Below the pieces are notes generated by a model, which was given only the letters and a program-made list of their open reading frames with translations, did not search any database and was not told where the DNA came from. Source: Kingdonia uniflora (Eukaryota > Streptophyta > Magnoliopsida > Ranunculales > Circaeasteraceae). From it: a stretch of 64,000 nucleotides of DNA. The stretch is taken from contig JACGCM010001272.1 in assembly GCA_014058105.1 (NCBI GenBank), forward strand, positions 1,736,001-1,800,000. The letters are read 5' to 3'. The translations under genes and the position numbers were made by a program. Every line of letters begins with the position of its first letter. The first letter of the stretch is position 1. This document shows positions 45,291-56,699 of the stretch, in pieces.

Positions 45291-48200
45291 TTTGCTTTTT
45301 TCTTTTATATTTTTTCTTTGCTTGAGCAAAACGAAAATATATTAATCCCTAGTGGCAAAAGAAGAGGCTTTAGAGTTAATGAGTTGACATGCCTCACTTC
45401 CCATATTACAAAAAAATGAAGGTTGGAAAAACCCAGTCGAGGCTAAAGCATGGGCCCCACAATTAAACAATATATTAATATACAAAGGCCAAAAATCTTG
45501 GAAGCTAGAAGCCAAAAAAAGAAAATTTGAAGCAAGAGTAAGAACTCCCCATGACACATTTGTCGTCTTCTGAGAAAAATCTTTCACCAATCTTTGGCAG
45601 TCCTTGCATCCCTCTAATCATCGCTAGAGCCTCTGTTTCTTCAGAGTCAAAAGCTCGACCTTTGTCGTGACCTACAAAAACAAAATTAGAGTCATCAATT
45701 TTAATTACAAAGCCAGTACCACAGTTTGAATTGGGCAAGCGCCAAAAGGCGTCCACAAAGATGGAGTAACATCCTTCTAAAAACATAAGGGTAGGAGCTT
45801 TAGCGGTTTTATAACGTGGAGCCGATATGGGCATGGAAAAAAAAAGGTTTTAGCAATTTTCAAAATTTCTTAAGGGGGGGGGGGGTGATTAAAAATAATG
45901 TTGTTCCTATCAGTCCAAATAACATACATAATAGCACTGATCTTCACCCACATTGAGATCGTGTTATTCTCAAAGCAACTATTATTGGCAAGAAGAAAAA
46001 TAACTTTTTGAAGAGAATCCGAATAGGGCCAAACCTTGATACAAATAGAAAGATCATAAGCATACCAGATATCTTTGATATTCTTATAGTAGAAGAGTGC
46101 ATGCGTGGTAGATTCTTCCTCTTCGCCGTATCTAGGGAAGATAACATCTTCCAGATCCCCGTGAGTAAGATTCATCTTAGTGGGGAAACCTTCTTGCATA
46201 GCTTTCCAGATGAAAAATTGGATCCTGAAAGGATCGTTGATCTTCCAAATAGAGGTCCAAGTTTTATCCGGATTGTGAGAGGGACTTGGGTTTATGTTTA
46301 TTGGAAGCTCTTTGTCCATCAGGGAATTGTAGACAAATTTTACCATGAGTACACCATTGTTCTCATCGGCCAAATTTTTGCTAAGGGGAATGGACCTAAT
46401 CTGCTCGGTAATGTCATCAGGGAAAAAGGAGTGAACCAAATCCATTTTCCAGGCTCTGGTAATGGGACAAATTAGGTCGGCTACCTTACAAATATCTCTA
46501 TTATTACGAGTTGGCCCCGCAAGTTTACCAAAGGGAATATTGGGAATCCACGGTTCGAGCCAGAAGTTTACTTTTTTACCATCCCTGATATGCGAGCAGA
46601 GGTACGACATAATTCTATCTCTTGAAGTGTAATTTTTATACAAGTTCTTAGCCCAAAGTTTATCTGGTTCCTTAATGATGCGCCAAAATAACTTAGTGAG
46701 AACGGTATGATTATGAAAGAGTGTTTGTCTGGTGCCCAACCCCCCTCTTTTGGTAGGCCTGCAAATTCTTTTCCAGCTAATAAGGTGGGTTTTGTCTCTT
46801 TCATCATCGTTGGAGCCCCACAGAAATCTGACATTGAGGGAATCCAGCTTGTTACAGATTTTGACCAGGAACCGGAAAACAAACATGAGGTATGAAGGAA
46901 TTGTTGAGTTAACAGCTTTGATGATTGTTAGTCGACCAACTTGGGAAAGACTTTTGCCTCTCCAACCTGCAATACGATTAAAAACTCTATAAACAATTTC
47001 TTCAAAGTCCATACTCTTAGAGTGACTGAAAGAAAGAGGACCTTCAAGGTATTTCCCTCCAACTAAATCTTTTTTGATGCCAAGGATTTTCTTAATCATC
47101 TTGTGATGCATGTGGTGACAGTTCTTGTTGAAGAGAATTCAAGATTTATTGAGGTTGATTTCTTGCCCACAGACATTCTTAAAAGTATCGAGCGCGACTT
47201 TCAGAGCACGAGCTTCTTCCAAATTAGCTCTACAAAAGATAAAACTATCATCAGCAAAGAGCAAGTGGGAGATAGGGGGAGAACCTCTAGATATCTTGAC
47301 CCTATGAAGGCTGCCTTTGGTCTCTTCTTTAAGTAAGATACGAGACAAAATCTTGGAGTAGATGATGAAGAGAGAGGGGGACAAAGGATCTCCTTGCTGA
47401 ATCCCTCTCTCTGGCTTGAGAAACCCGAAAGGAGAACGATTAAGATTGAAAGAGATATAGTAGTAGTAGAAACACATTGATGAATCCAATTACACCACTT
47501 GTCACAAAAACCCATTTCCTTCATCGTATCAAGAAGAACGTTCCATTCCACTCTGTCAAAAGCTTTATTGAGATCGAGCTTAATGGCCATGCATCCTGAA
47601 ACACCTTTTTTTTCTTTTTCTTAAGAGAATTAAGAATCTCTTGGGTCATGATAATGTTGTCGAAAATCTGCCTGCCTGGGATGAAAACATTCTAGGCTGG
47701 GGAAATGGGATTGTCCAAAAGGAGTTTAAGACGGTTGGCCAAAATTTTAGAAATTAAACTTAACGTTACAGAGGCGTATAGGTCTAAATTCACCTGGCTT
47801 ATCTGGGTTATTCTTCTTAGGGATTAGGGTAATATTGGTGTGGTTAAACTCAGATAAAAGATACCCAAACTGGATAAACGAGATAACGCCTTTAAAGAAG
47901 CCGTCTTTGATAGTATCTCAATACTTTTGGTAAAACAAGGGAGTAAACCCATCTGGACCCAGAGATTTATTGGGGTTCATAGCGAAGAGTGCTTCTTTAA
48001 CTTCATCAAAAGTAGGGTCACAAGTAAAACTAACATTATCTTATAGACTTATCAAAGATATTGAAGTCACGAACTTTGATTTTTTCGCGGGGGGGAGGGG
48101 GTTCACATTGATCCTACCATGCACCCACTCACCGTCAGGTTTATGAAGTCTGGTTATGACATTTCTCGTTCTGTGACAAACAATATATAAGTGAAAAAAA

Positions 48201-48623
48201 TTAAAGTTTTTGTTGCCTTCCCTGAGCCAGGTTTCCCTGGATTTATCTCTGCACAGGATTTCTTTCTGGTTAAGAGTGTGTTCAACCTCTAGCCGGAGTT
48301 CCACCTCTCTGAGAGTATTGGAATCATTAGGGCACTCTTTTTGAATCCGGTTGATGTCTTTTCTAATGGATCGGATCTTGTTGGGAATAAATTCGAAAAC
48401 AGTTTCTCCAAAAGATGAGTTTTGTTTTGGTATGGCGAAGTTATTTACAAAGTTTAAAAGGCTTAGAAGCATATTGTTCTTTCGCCCAAGCTTAATTGAC
48501 AATATTAAGGTAGTCCTCATACTTAGTCCATGAAGTCTGAAAGTGAAATTGCTTCTGATGGCTTTCAAAACTAGGGTCGCTGTCAAGGAGAATAGACCAT
48601 AATCGGAACCAATGATGGGAAGA
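45291..48623 (-). mobile_element. 5'-truncated L1-type LINE 2
   Basis: A 3.33-kb - strand LINE exactly bounded by perfect 18-bp duplications (45273-45290, 48624-48641). It starts inside the endonuclease domain (at the conserved IIGSD segment), the usual result of incomplete target-primed reverse transcription, and ends in an A-rich tail (about 45291-45330 on the + strand reads T-rich). Its frames are longer than those of LINE 1 and the duplications are unmutated, so it is the younger insertion. Confidence 0.95.
45505..48623 (-). pseudogene. LINE 2 ORF2 (endonuclease end, RT, zinc-binding region, RNase H), truncated
   Basis: From the 5' side: endonuclease end and linker 48634-48041 (NLPIIGSDYG, SRETWLREGNKNFNFFH). 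RT palm 47590-47139, with AIKLDLNKAFDRVEW, GIQQGDPLSPSLFI and an intact FADD box (LLFADDSFIFCR). Thumb and zinc-binding RT region in one 413-aa frame, 47111-45870 (GGLGTR, FFIWKAMQEGFPTKMNL, THALFYYKNIKDIW). RNase H 45834-45505 (SIFVDAFWRLPNS). Several frameshifts and a G-run at 45878-45887 break it. It gives the uninterrupted order against which the LINE 1 insertion site can be read. Confidence 0.92.
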
Positions 48624-48641
48624 TTTGGTAACACTACTCAC
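48624..48641. repeat. 18-bp target-site duplication of LINE 2, right copy
   Basis: TTTGGTAACACTACTCAC, identical to 45273-45290. Confidence 0.95.
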
Positions 48642-49321
48642 ATATTCTGAAATATACCACAAACAATTGCAGGTCCTACTCACAACAGTTGCCCTGCAAC
48701 TTTTATAAATGGCCACAACCTTTGCAGGGCTCGGCATCCTTTCTCAACCACTCAGCATCATTAAAGTAAATGATGTCGGGCTCACTCCCTATGATTTTGA
48801 ACCACAAAATAATTTATTTCCCTTCAGACTAAAGAAATAGGACAATAAAGTATAGGAACAACATACAAAACTCAAAAGATCTGATTTGTTTACTAATAGT
48901 GTCATAATACAATTATAAACATAACCATCAATTATTTAATCTAATGTTCTTTCAGAGGCACAGAAAAAGCTTAAACAAAACTAGTGGTAACGTGTCTATT
49001 CTTGAGGTCTGCGACATATTCTCCATATTTCTCTCTTTCCAGGTTAGAAAACTATAAACGAAGACACCGACATAGGAGATGCATATAGGCAGAAATGGTT
49101 ATAGGTGTTAAAAAGACACTTATTCGTCATATGATATGTTACACGTAGATGGCTTTGAATATCAGTGACCGGATCATAATATTTCAATATATTTTACAAT
49201 TTCCTAATAATTTCCTACAAATTTAACAGAGAGAATGCTTATGATATGAAGAAATCAAAGAACTAATAAAAAAAATTAACAACAACAATGAAGCAATTCT
49301 CTTTATAATGCTTTTATTTTC
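48642..49321. other. 3' flank of the glycosyltransferase gene; no gene seen
   Basis: Contains the continuation of the LINE 2 target and, nearest 49321, the likely 3' UTR of host gene 2. A/T-rich, with no recognisable domain. Confidence 0.4.
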
Positions 49322-52300
49322 CTATACTGCACTGATCTCACCTTCCATGCATACACCCACATCAATGAACATAACTCCTTTCTTCTTTGAAGGTAAGACC
49401 CTGCAACAATTTCTCCTCGGGGACTGCAAAAACAGGAAAATAAAGCATCTATCAAGACTTGATTTTAAAAATACTATATTTCTCAATGTTCAAAATATTA
49501 GGCTTACATTTTAAAACTAGACTGTGTCTATGCAGTTTGTTATTTATAATAGGAAAGGATTTTAATATTTTTCATTGAATATTGAATCGAGCAAATTAGT
49601 TTATTTGGTTGATAGCCGGGCAGGTTAACTAATGGCTAGTTAGAGTACTTGAGACAGGTTTACTTGAATGAGAAGATTTCTAGCCTAAACCTTAAAAGAA
49701 ACGCATAATAAAAAAAGATGAAAGTTGAAAGGATAAACCAAATAATCGGCAACAACAAAATATATAGATTTGACTGGCCTAATCAATTGTTTACTACAAA
49801 AAAGGGCAGTTGATAAATCATTAAACCACTAAATTGGGGAAATACTCAAGTGTCATCTGTGATTTTTGAAAATTCTACAAGTCGTGGTGTTATGTTTCCC
49901 TTGTTCGAAAAGATAAGGTTAAATTTTCGAGCTCTGGAAAACATAGTGACTGGAAATGCTTGAAAGTGAAGCAGCGATGGTGTATTCATAGAGTTTGTAA
50001 GCTTAGGGAAATATATCGGTGTCAAATTCCTAGGCCAAGCGAAGAAGTATATCTGTGTAAAAGACTCATAGTCCTAGGCCAAGGAAGCGAACTCTAAATT
50101 TTCTAAATTGAAGGATTATCAAGTATTCATAAGTACAAGATTAAATACAGAAAATGCTTAATGAGAGTTAGGAAATCCCTGATAAATCACACATACCTTA
50201 TTCCAAAGTAATGGGTCAGGTCTCTTGTAAACTTCCACTTTATCAATGGTAGCTGGATTCACCATTTTCCACTTGCACGATGGGTGTAGAACCCGGTGCC
50301 TGGCATATTTGCTTACGGTAAGCTCAGTCGAAGAATTAAATGTTACATTCGACAAGTAAAACACGAAAGGCTTTTGACAACCGTTCCGACTAACGGGTCG
50401 TGTATTGAAGGCGTAAGCAGTATAATCTGCTCTCCTATACCAATTGAGAAATGTTCTAGAAGGCATCTCTATTTCACGAGGGGAGAATATACCCCGGAAT
50501 ATTTGAACAGCAAATCCCCATGAGACTGAAATAGTCCATGTTCTTTTCTCATCATAACAGATGGACTGTTGCATTAGGCCTGCTGAGTCAAGTTTCATCG
50601 GTTCCATCAAACGCTGCAATGCCTGGACACGAGTCACGTTTGGAAAAATTGGCTCAACCACGTCCAAGTGATGCAGTGTCACTAAAGGTGTCACGGGGTG
50701 TGCAGCAAGCAGTCCAAAGAGGTTCCCATACACATCATACTGGAAAACACATTTAAAACAACAAGCACATAGTCAAGACGTTGAAAGACTCGGTCCTAAA
50801 TGGTAAGTTTAGGCATCATCATACTAATGTGCTATTATTACGACTCATTCATCGAAGAAATGGCATAGTTCACAACTTCCTTCTCAAATAATAATAAAAA
50901 ACAAGATCCAGTCAGTGATATACATATAAAAATTTTAGGAAAAAAAATGGTAAATTCATGCATCATCATACTAATACGTAACATTAAATCGCATATACGT
51001 AATAAAAGTAAGAAGAAGAAAAAGTAATCTCACACAAACAAGAACAGCATCAAACTGCTTCTCATTGAATAGGTATTTATATATTTTTCAACGGGTCAAA
51101 CTGCTATTTATATATTTAGCAATAAGTTACGGAACCTTACTTGTATCAAACGATGAATATACTATGCATCATACGTATGAAATACTGACACAATCATACA
51201 GTTTTACTTTTAAAACCCACTTGGACATTATTATTTTTTCCAAGGTAAAAACTATGAATTGCACATGTACAACAAATTGCAGTGACTAGCATTTGATCAC
51301 CACAACATGTACAACAAAAACTGTCTCTCCACACCATGTTTCCCTTCCCCACATCATACATACACCATTATTTTCAACAAAAACTGTCACAGTCGACCCA
51401 ATCTAACCTCACGTACCTAAAAAGTCTCCTAAAAAAATCCACAACACGTGTCCCAAATCATGACCATTCCTCATTTGAAGCACCACATGAATATGATCAC
51501 AAAAACATCCCAAGCAACCATCATAACATATGGGCTTCATGCCAAACTCTACCCTCAAAACCCGGCCCAAATCCAGCACCCACAAAAGGTGGGTTCCCAA
51601 TAAAATTTATTACAACGGTTACAAAAATTAAACCAGCTTTTAATTCAACTAATCAGATAAGCACCAAAATAAATATTCTCCCTTTTGCCGACACATGACT
51701 ATATATAGTAAAAATTGCGAAAAAAGAGATGAAGAAAAAAAAAGTTGTGTACCTGGTGAAAGCCTAGTTCTTTCGTGAGGGGTACGCCGAGCTCAGCCAT
51801 ACAAGCTTGCATCCGATCATCTGAACCATACAATCCTGGATATCTCATGATACATTTATCTTGCATTTGATCCAACGCTTTAGCTAAGCTGTAACTTATC
51901 GCAAAACCACCGCCACCATAAGCCATACCGTAAGAAAAATAAATATTTTGCAAATGACTTTCTGATAAACTCCCGATATACCAGAACTGATTATGATCAT
52001 ATTTATTTAAAATTCTCACGAGATTTTCCGATATAAACACTGTATCGTCATCACCCATTACGAACCACCGCACATCTTTAAGACCTAATCGAAATGTTTC
52101 GGACACGATCCTCGAGATACGAATTGCGGAACGATGACCTTGTCGGTTTTTGTAAGGGAAATTGGCTGTATCGGAGGAGATCTTTAATGGAGGTAAAGCT
52201 TCGTCTTTTAGGGTTTTAACAGGTTTGTCTAACCAAACAACCCCTCTCATTTGATGAGGGTTCCACCATAGCTTGATGTAGTTCTTCCTCTTTGCCCAAA

Positions 52301-52703
52301 GATTCGCAGATGCCGCGATCCCAAACACAATGTGCTCTAGCCCTGTTTTTTTAGGGGTTTCGATTTGAGGTTGCTCAATCACACGAGATTGAGACTGGGT
52401 TTGTGTTTGATTTTGAGTTTGAGTTTGAATCAGTGTGAGACGACGGAGATTGGTTGATAAAGAATCGTCATCGCCGTGATGATTACTACAAGGTCGATTT
52501 GAAGTGACGAGCTTTAATGTGTAGACGAGATAAGTTGCAGATACAAATAGGATCAACCAGAGTAGGAGTTTGGGGAGAGGTCGAGAGCTTGAAGAAGAAG
52601 ATACAGTAATAGCAGTATTACCTGTTGTGTTTCGAGTGCCGTTAAGTACCATCTGATCCCAAATCAACTTTGAACAATCCTTCTGGTTGTTGTTGCCCTT
52701 CAT
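49322..52703 (-). CDS. GT31-like (DUF604) type II membrane glycosyltransferase (host gene 2)
   Basis: Three exons on the - strand: 52703-51753 (317 codons), 50739-50197 (181 codons) and 49423-49322 (34 codons with stop). The introns have GT/AG ends: CAG|GTACAC...CCAG|TATGAT and AAG|GTATGT...GCAG|TCCCCG, all phase 0, giving 531 aa, normal for this plant family. Residues about 1-43 are cytosolic, 44-65 a membrane anchor (LPKLLLWLILFVSATYLVY), then a Gln/Thr-rich stem, then the catalytic domain: HIVFGIAASANLWAKRKNYI, VRWFVMGDDDTVF with the metal-binding DDD at residues 218-220, GGGGFAISYSLA and GSDDRMQACMAELG. It resembles fringe-like GT31 enzymes acting in the Golgi; donor and acceptor sugars cannot be told. 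The C-terminal exon carries a double-cysteine (NCCRVLPS). The frame is intact despite transposons on both sides. Confidence 0.93.
49424..50196 (-). other. Intron 2 of host gene 2
   Basis: Donor GTATGT at 50196 and acceptor TTTTTGCAG at 49424 (on the - strand). No element ends seen inside. Confidence 0.85.
50740..51752 (-). other. Intron 1 of host gene 2
   Basis: Donor GTACAC at 51752 and acceptor GTTTTCCAG at 50740 (on the - strand). A/T-rich; the open frame at 51336-51698 (+) has no domain and I do not call it. Confidence 0.85.
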
Positions 52704-53022
52704 TAGAGATTCTTCTTGTGGTGGTGGGGTTTTGATTTGAATGAGTACTCCAGAACTAAAACCCCAACCTCAACCCCAATGGTTGATTTCGATTTTAGAG
52801 GTTTGACATTGTTGGTGATTTTGTAGATTGTTGGAGTTGAAGATTGAGTGTTTGATGAAATGCAGATTGGATTGGATCAAAGAGTGGGGTTTTGGAGTTG
52901 GGTGTTTTTCACACATAGACGACATGCATTGCTGACAGGTTGCGCTCTCCCCCGCATGAGTACTACTATTTTCACTGTCTTTGTACAACGACCAAAATAC
53001 CCTTATTTTATATTTTTCTTCT

Positions 53023-53032
53023 TATATATAAA
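53023..53032 (-). promoter_or_regulatory. TATA-like box upstream of host gene 2
   Basis: TTTATATATA on the - strand, 320 bases before the ATG at 52703. It would place the transcript start near 53000 and give a leader of about 300 bases containing CT/GA-rich sequence. Confidence 0.45.
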
Positions 53033-53059
53033 GAGATGAAAAATTGTTTCTTAAGGATT

Positions 53060-54152
53060 TTTCGACATTAGTAGTAGGGAGATTGCGACTGAACGTAAGG
53101 CAGTTTTTAGCCTTTTTATTGGTTATGTAAAGGGGACAGGCAAACAAAATTTTGTGTCATCCTTTTATTTTGAATGGTGATTATTAATGATAATTGATTT
53201 TTTTATTTATTTTAAGTAAAATGATTAGTGTATTATTTTATTGGTTCTGGTTGTAGCAACATTATTGTGGTTGGCATTGGTAATACTTGAGGGGGCAACA
53301 AAAACTTTGCGGAATTTATTATTTCTTTATTGCCCTTTGTGGCCTAATATATTTCGTTTTGTTAAAAAAAAAAAATAGTGATGCTCGAGGAGGGGTAATT
53401 TGGTCCGTATAATAAAATAATTAAGTGGTGAGCCCGTACGCATAGAAATAGGTGTCCGGTCTGTATTATGTACTGTTTTGAGTGTCTGTAACTGTAGTCA
53501 TTTTGGATGCCCTAAATTTTAATAAAAGGGGTTAACTATATGCCCTTATTGGCGCATGAAATTACCCGTCTTTTTGAGTCATGATTTTCCTCAGTTACCG
53601 ACAAGGACCAATTGACATCAATCACGGATTCATGATTGGATCCGATTTTTGTTTGATCCAAACCTGATTTACGGCGTTGAATGGTCACTAAATCTTAGAG
53701 CTCTTAAAGCAGGCGTAAATAATGTTCTTTTTCGACAAAATAGGCTCTCGGGGTACCTTTAGCATGAATTCCATACAACTTCCACTCTTTGACACCCTTT
53801 TTGAGTCTTACTAAACAAGTGCATTATAGACACGCATTCGTCTTGCAAGTTATGCGTTTGGTTTGTGAAATTGAGTCCGAACTGAGGATATTTGTGCAGC
53901 CACCATGGTAGCAGAGGCCTCTGACATCTGAAGCTTGTGATTAGTAGAAAGTGTACCAAAACCCTACCACAAAATTTTGAAAATTAGCGTCATCAATAAC
54001 ATATTAGGATGTCAATTTGAACTCATATTCCATTAGTTTCAACGTTCAACAGCATTTATTTGGTCAATTTATCTGATTGATGCATGAAAATTGTAAAGCA
54101 AGGGTGTCTGAATTTATTTGAGGAGTTTACATACGTGTGTGGTAAGCGGATC
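53060..54152. other. Intergenic; contains the source-like copy of the 70-bp patch
   Basis: No gene is recognised. 53842-53911 is identical to the patch inside the Copia 1 3' LTR. The flank to the right (GCAGAGGCCTCTGACATCTG) is palindrome-rich. The - strand frame at 53759-53959 has no domain. Confidence 0.4.
53842..53911 (+). repeat. 70-bp sequence identical to the patch in the Copia 1 3' LTR
   Basis: Identical to 43022-43091. The sequence around it is not LTR-like. On the - strand the stretch begins CTACCATGGTGGCTGCAC. Confidence 0.9.
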
Positions 54153-55014
54153 AGGGTGCATGGCATCATGGGACAGGCATGCCAAACTAGGCATGCCCGT
54201 GCCAAATGTCATTTCCTAGTTATTGCAAAGATTTGTCGAGTAAGTCTTTGCAAGTCTTTTCTTATCACTTGGTTTAATTAAAACCAAGCCTCGCAATTAC
54301 CTAAAAGTGCAAAAATTAAACATAATAGCACAACTTCAATGTGAATTGAAGAGAGGGGTTGTAAGTTAAAAGAAAACAAGTTATTCACGCTATGAGAAGT
54401 GTATTGGACGGCCTTTCAATGGGTGATTTTGGCGTATCTAGTGAAGATGATGTTTCTCTTGATTTTTTGGATGATGAAATTGAAGATGCTATTTTTAGAG
54501 ACAATGAGGCAAGAAATAACGAAGAGGTTTTTGAGTTTGATTTTTATGACTGTGATAATGTTGCACTATGAACAAATGAAGGTGTTAGTGGCGAGACATC
54601 TAATCAAAGCGAAGAGGAATGTAGCATTGTCGATATTGTTACACAAGCTAATTGATTTGCTTTGTTTGTCAAACATCCTTTTGTTATATTTATTATTTTG
54701 AGAAGAACTCGTAAAATGTCATTATTTATTTAAATATGTATGCGTATGTTAGATTATTTTGAGAGAAGCTTATGTGATGTAATTATGTAATGTAATTGTT
54801 TAATTATAAGTACGTATTTTATCAATTTAAAGTTTGTATGATTTATTTTTTCGTTATTATAAAATTATATTATGGCGATTATACATTAATTAAAGTCGCT
54901 CAACTATTGATTTTTATTCCTCCTAAAAATGTGAAAATACATGATTTTTGGCATTCCTTTTGGGTTCGGCATGCCATGGTTTGTCATGCCAAAAAAATGC
55001 GTGCCATGTACCCT
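54153..55014. mobile_element. Putative inverted-repeat DNA element, about 860 bp
   Basis: Left end AGGGTGCATGGCATC and right end (inverted) AGGGTACATGGCACG face each other. The match continues about 50 bases inward through GGCATGCC-rich sequence (54153-54205 against 54963-55014). The ends resemble those of hAT-type elements, but no 8-bp duplication is visible. Inside, about 54390-54655 (+) is open in an acidic frame (DGLSMGDFGVSSEDDVSLDF) that could be the end of a transposase or captured sequence; I do not recognise it. Confidence 0.45.
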
Positions 55015-55519
55015 AAACTAAAGGAGATCCTCATGCACACTACATTGTAACGAAATAGTTATTGGCTTGACAAAATCAAGGCGGCTTGACAAAATTAAGG
55101 CCAATTCGACAATCTGACTAAAGAACCTTCTAAGTTGAAAATATCCAAAGTGTTTTCTAATATGGTCCAAGTTTTGGCTATTGAGTATCAGCAGCAGGCT
55201 GGGTATATTAACCGGCCACATAAGCTTAAAATCATAGAAAATTTGACATGTAGCAATCGACACAAAATTTATCTTTTTCAGGGTAGGGATGCGCTAAGCT
55301 CCAAGTCAGATAATGTAAGTTTTTTTTTTTTTTTAAATTCAAAATAAAAAATAACAAAACCGTAAAATTCTTAGACGTTTGAGACTAACCAATTTCGATT
55401 GTTTTAGTTCTAAATCGATAAGTCATAATTCCTTTAAATTAATGGTCTACGCTTAACCTAAATCAAGTTGATTCAATTATCTAATGTCAAGCAAACAGTT
55501 AGAAATTTAAAGACAAAGA
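55015..55519. other. Unassigned sequence; short open frame
   Basis: A stretch at about 55126-55310 is open on the + strand (KISKVFSNMVQVLAIEYQQQ) and could be a gene fragment; no family recognised. A poly-T run is at 55319-55335. Confidence 0.25.
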
Positions 55520-56212
55520 CAAATTTTTTTAACCCTGTGGGAAATCTTTCTCAGGAGAAAAACCCACAGGTCGCTGTCGAATCACTCGGCAGCTAAACAA
55601 TCCACTATTGAAAAAGAATTACAAGAGTTTAACTACTTACAGACTCGATAAGCACATCCCATGGTTACATTTCTTTCAATCAAGCTTTTTGCAATCAATT
55701 TCAAGTTCTCGCAACTTCTCACTTCAATCTCTCGTCAAAGCTTTCAATCTTGAATCATTCAAGTTCTTCAATCCATGATTAGGGTTTCTTGATCAATGAC
55801 GATTGATTCAAGATTTGAGTGTTTTAATTCTCTCTTGAATCTCTCAAGAATAATCTCTCCTCACTCTAAAAACTCAAGCCCTAAAAAATAGTTTTTAAAA
55901 AGTTAATTTATGAAAGAGGAAAAGTTGTCTTAAGTAGAAAAACAAAAAATATGTCATCTGTTCGAATAGAAATAAATCTATTCGAATAAATAAAAGGCTA
56001 AGCCTTTCTATTTTAATAAAGAAGAAATTTATTATAATAAATAAGAGTCTGAGGTATTTTATTCGAACAACATAAAATCTATTCGAATAGACATATTCCC
56101 AGAAATATTCAAATAGAAAAGGAATCTATTCGAATAAAAGAAATGTTGAGGGAAAATGTTCGAATAGTCCTATTTGAATAAATATATATTTTCTTAAAAA
56201 GACATACTTCAT
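55520..56212 (-). repeat. LTR-like fragment with TTCGAA array (- orientation)
   Basis: Not related by sequence to the Gypsy LTRs but laid out alike on the - strand: a palindrome array at the far end (55962-56178), then a long A/T-rich leader-like part. A perfect 8-bp stem CCTGTGGG/CCCACAGG encloses CTTTCTCAGGAG near 55533-55569. No matching second LTR, primer site or coding region is seen, so it may be a solo LTR or a fragment. Confidence 0.4.
55962..56178. promoter_or_regulatory. TTCGAA palindrome array with A/T flanks
   Basis: TATTCGAATA-type palindromes with cores at 55962/55982, 56062/56082, 56108/56129 and 56159/56173. Spacings within pairs are 20, 20, 21 and 14. The flanking bases are A/T rather than the G/C flank (GTTCGAAC) of the Gypsy array, yet the 20-21-bp pairing is the same. 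Confidence 0.6.
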
Positions 56213-56384
56213 TCATTTTCCATAATCTGTAAAATACGATGGGCTTGATATTCTAGAACAAGGAGTTAGAAACTCACTTACCTGTTCAGTTTCAGTCCAG
56301 CTATAGTCGCTCCACGTGCACTCACTGACGTTGAATAACCACGGGATAGTGCTAACACCTACTCTAGACACTAAATGAAACAAA

Positions 56385-56696
56385 CTCAAAAATGGATGTT
56401 TTAAATCGCACAAATTGAATTGACGCTGCGCCAACTCAATTGGCGCACAGCATTTTTTATTAAATAAAAAAAAAACATATTGGGCGCCACTTGAAGTGGC
56501 ATATACACACAAAACCAATTTAAAAACATTAAACATGTGGGTCATCTGACAATTCTGAGCATAACAGCATCGCCACATATAGCTACTGATTTTATGAATA
56601 GGAGTACCATTTGAGCGATAACGATCCTGAAAAAAGTATTTTTTTTACAATATTTGGATCGATATATTATCGATACCTAGCCTACTGCTGATGCTC
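56385..56696 (-). mobile_element. Harbinger-like MITE, copy A (left part missing)
   Basis: Aligns in inverted orientation with 62752-63110: both share CATCGCCAnATATAGCnACT, GGATCGnnATCGCTCAAAT and a GCGCCAATTnAATTGGCGC-type palindrome. It ends AGCCTACTGCTGATGCTC at 56696, followed by TAA, fitting a 3-bp TTA/TAA target as in PIF/Harbinger MITEs. The opposite end is not found. Confidence 0.6.
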
Positions 56697-56699
56697 TAA

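Noticed and set aside
51336..51698. 120-aa frame on the + strand
   Set aside because: Lies in intron 1 of the glycosyltransferase gene on the opposite strand and has no domain.
55181..55201. Possible left end (GAGTATCAGCAGCAGGCT) for MITE copy A
   Set aside because: The adjacent bases are not TTA/TAA, the distance of about 1.5 kb does not fit, and the sequence between does not align with copy B.
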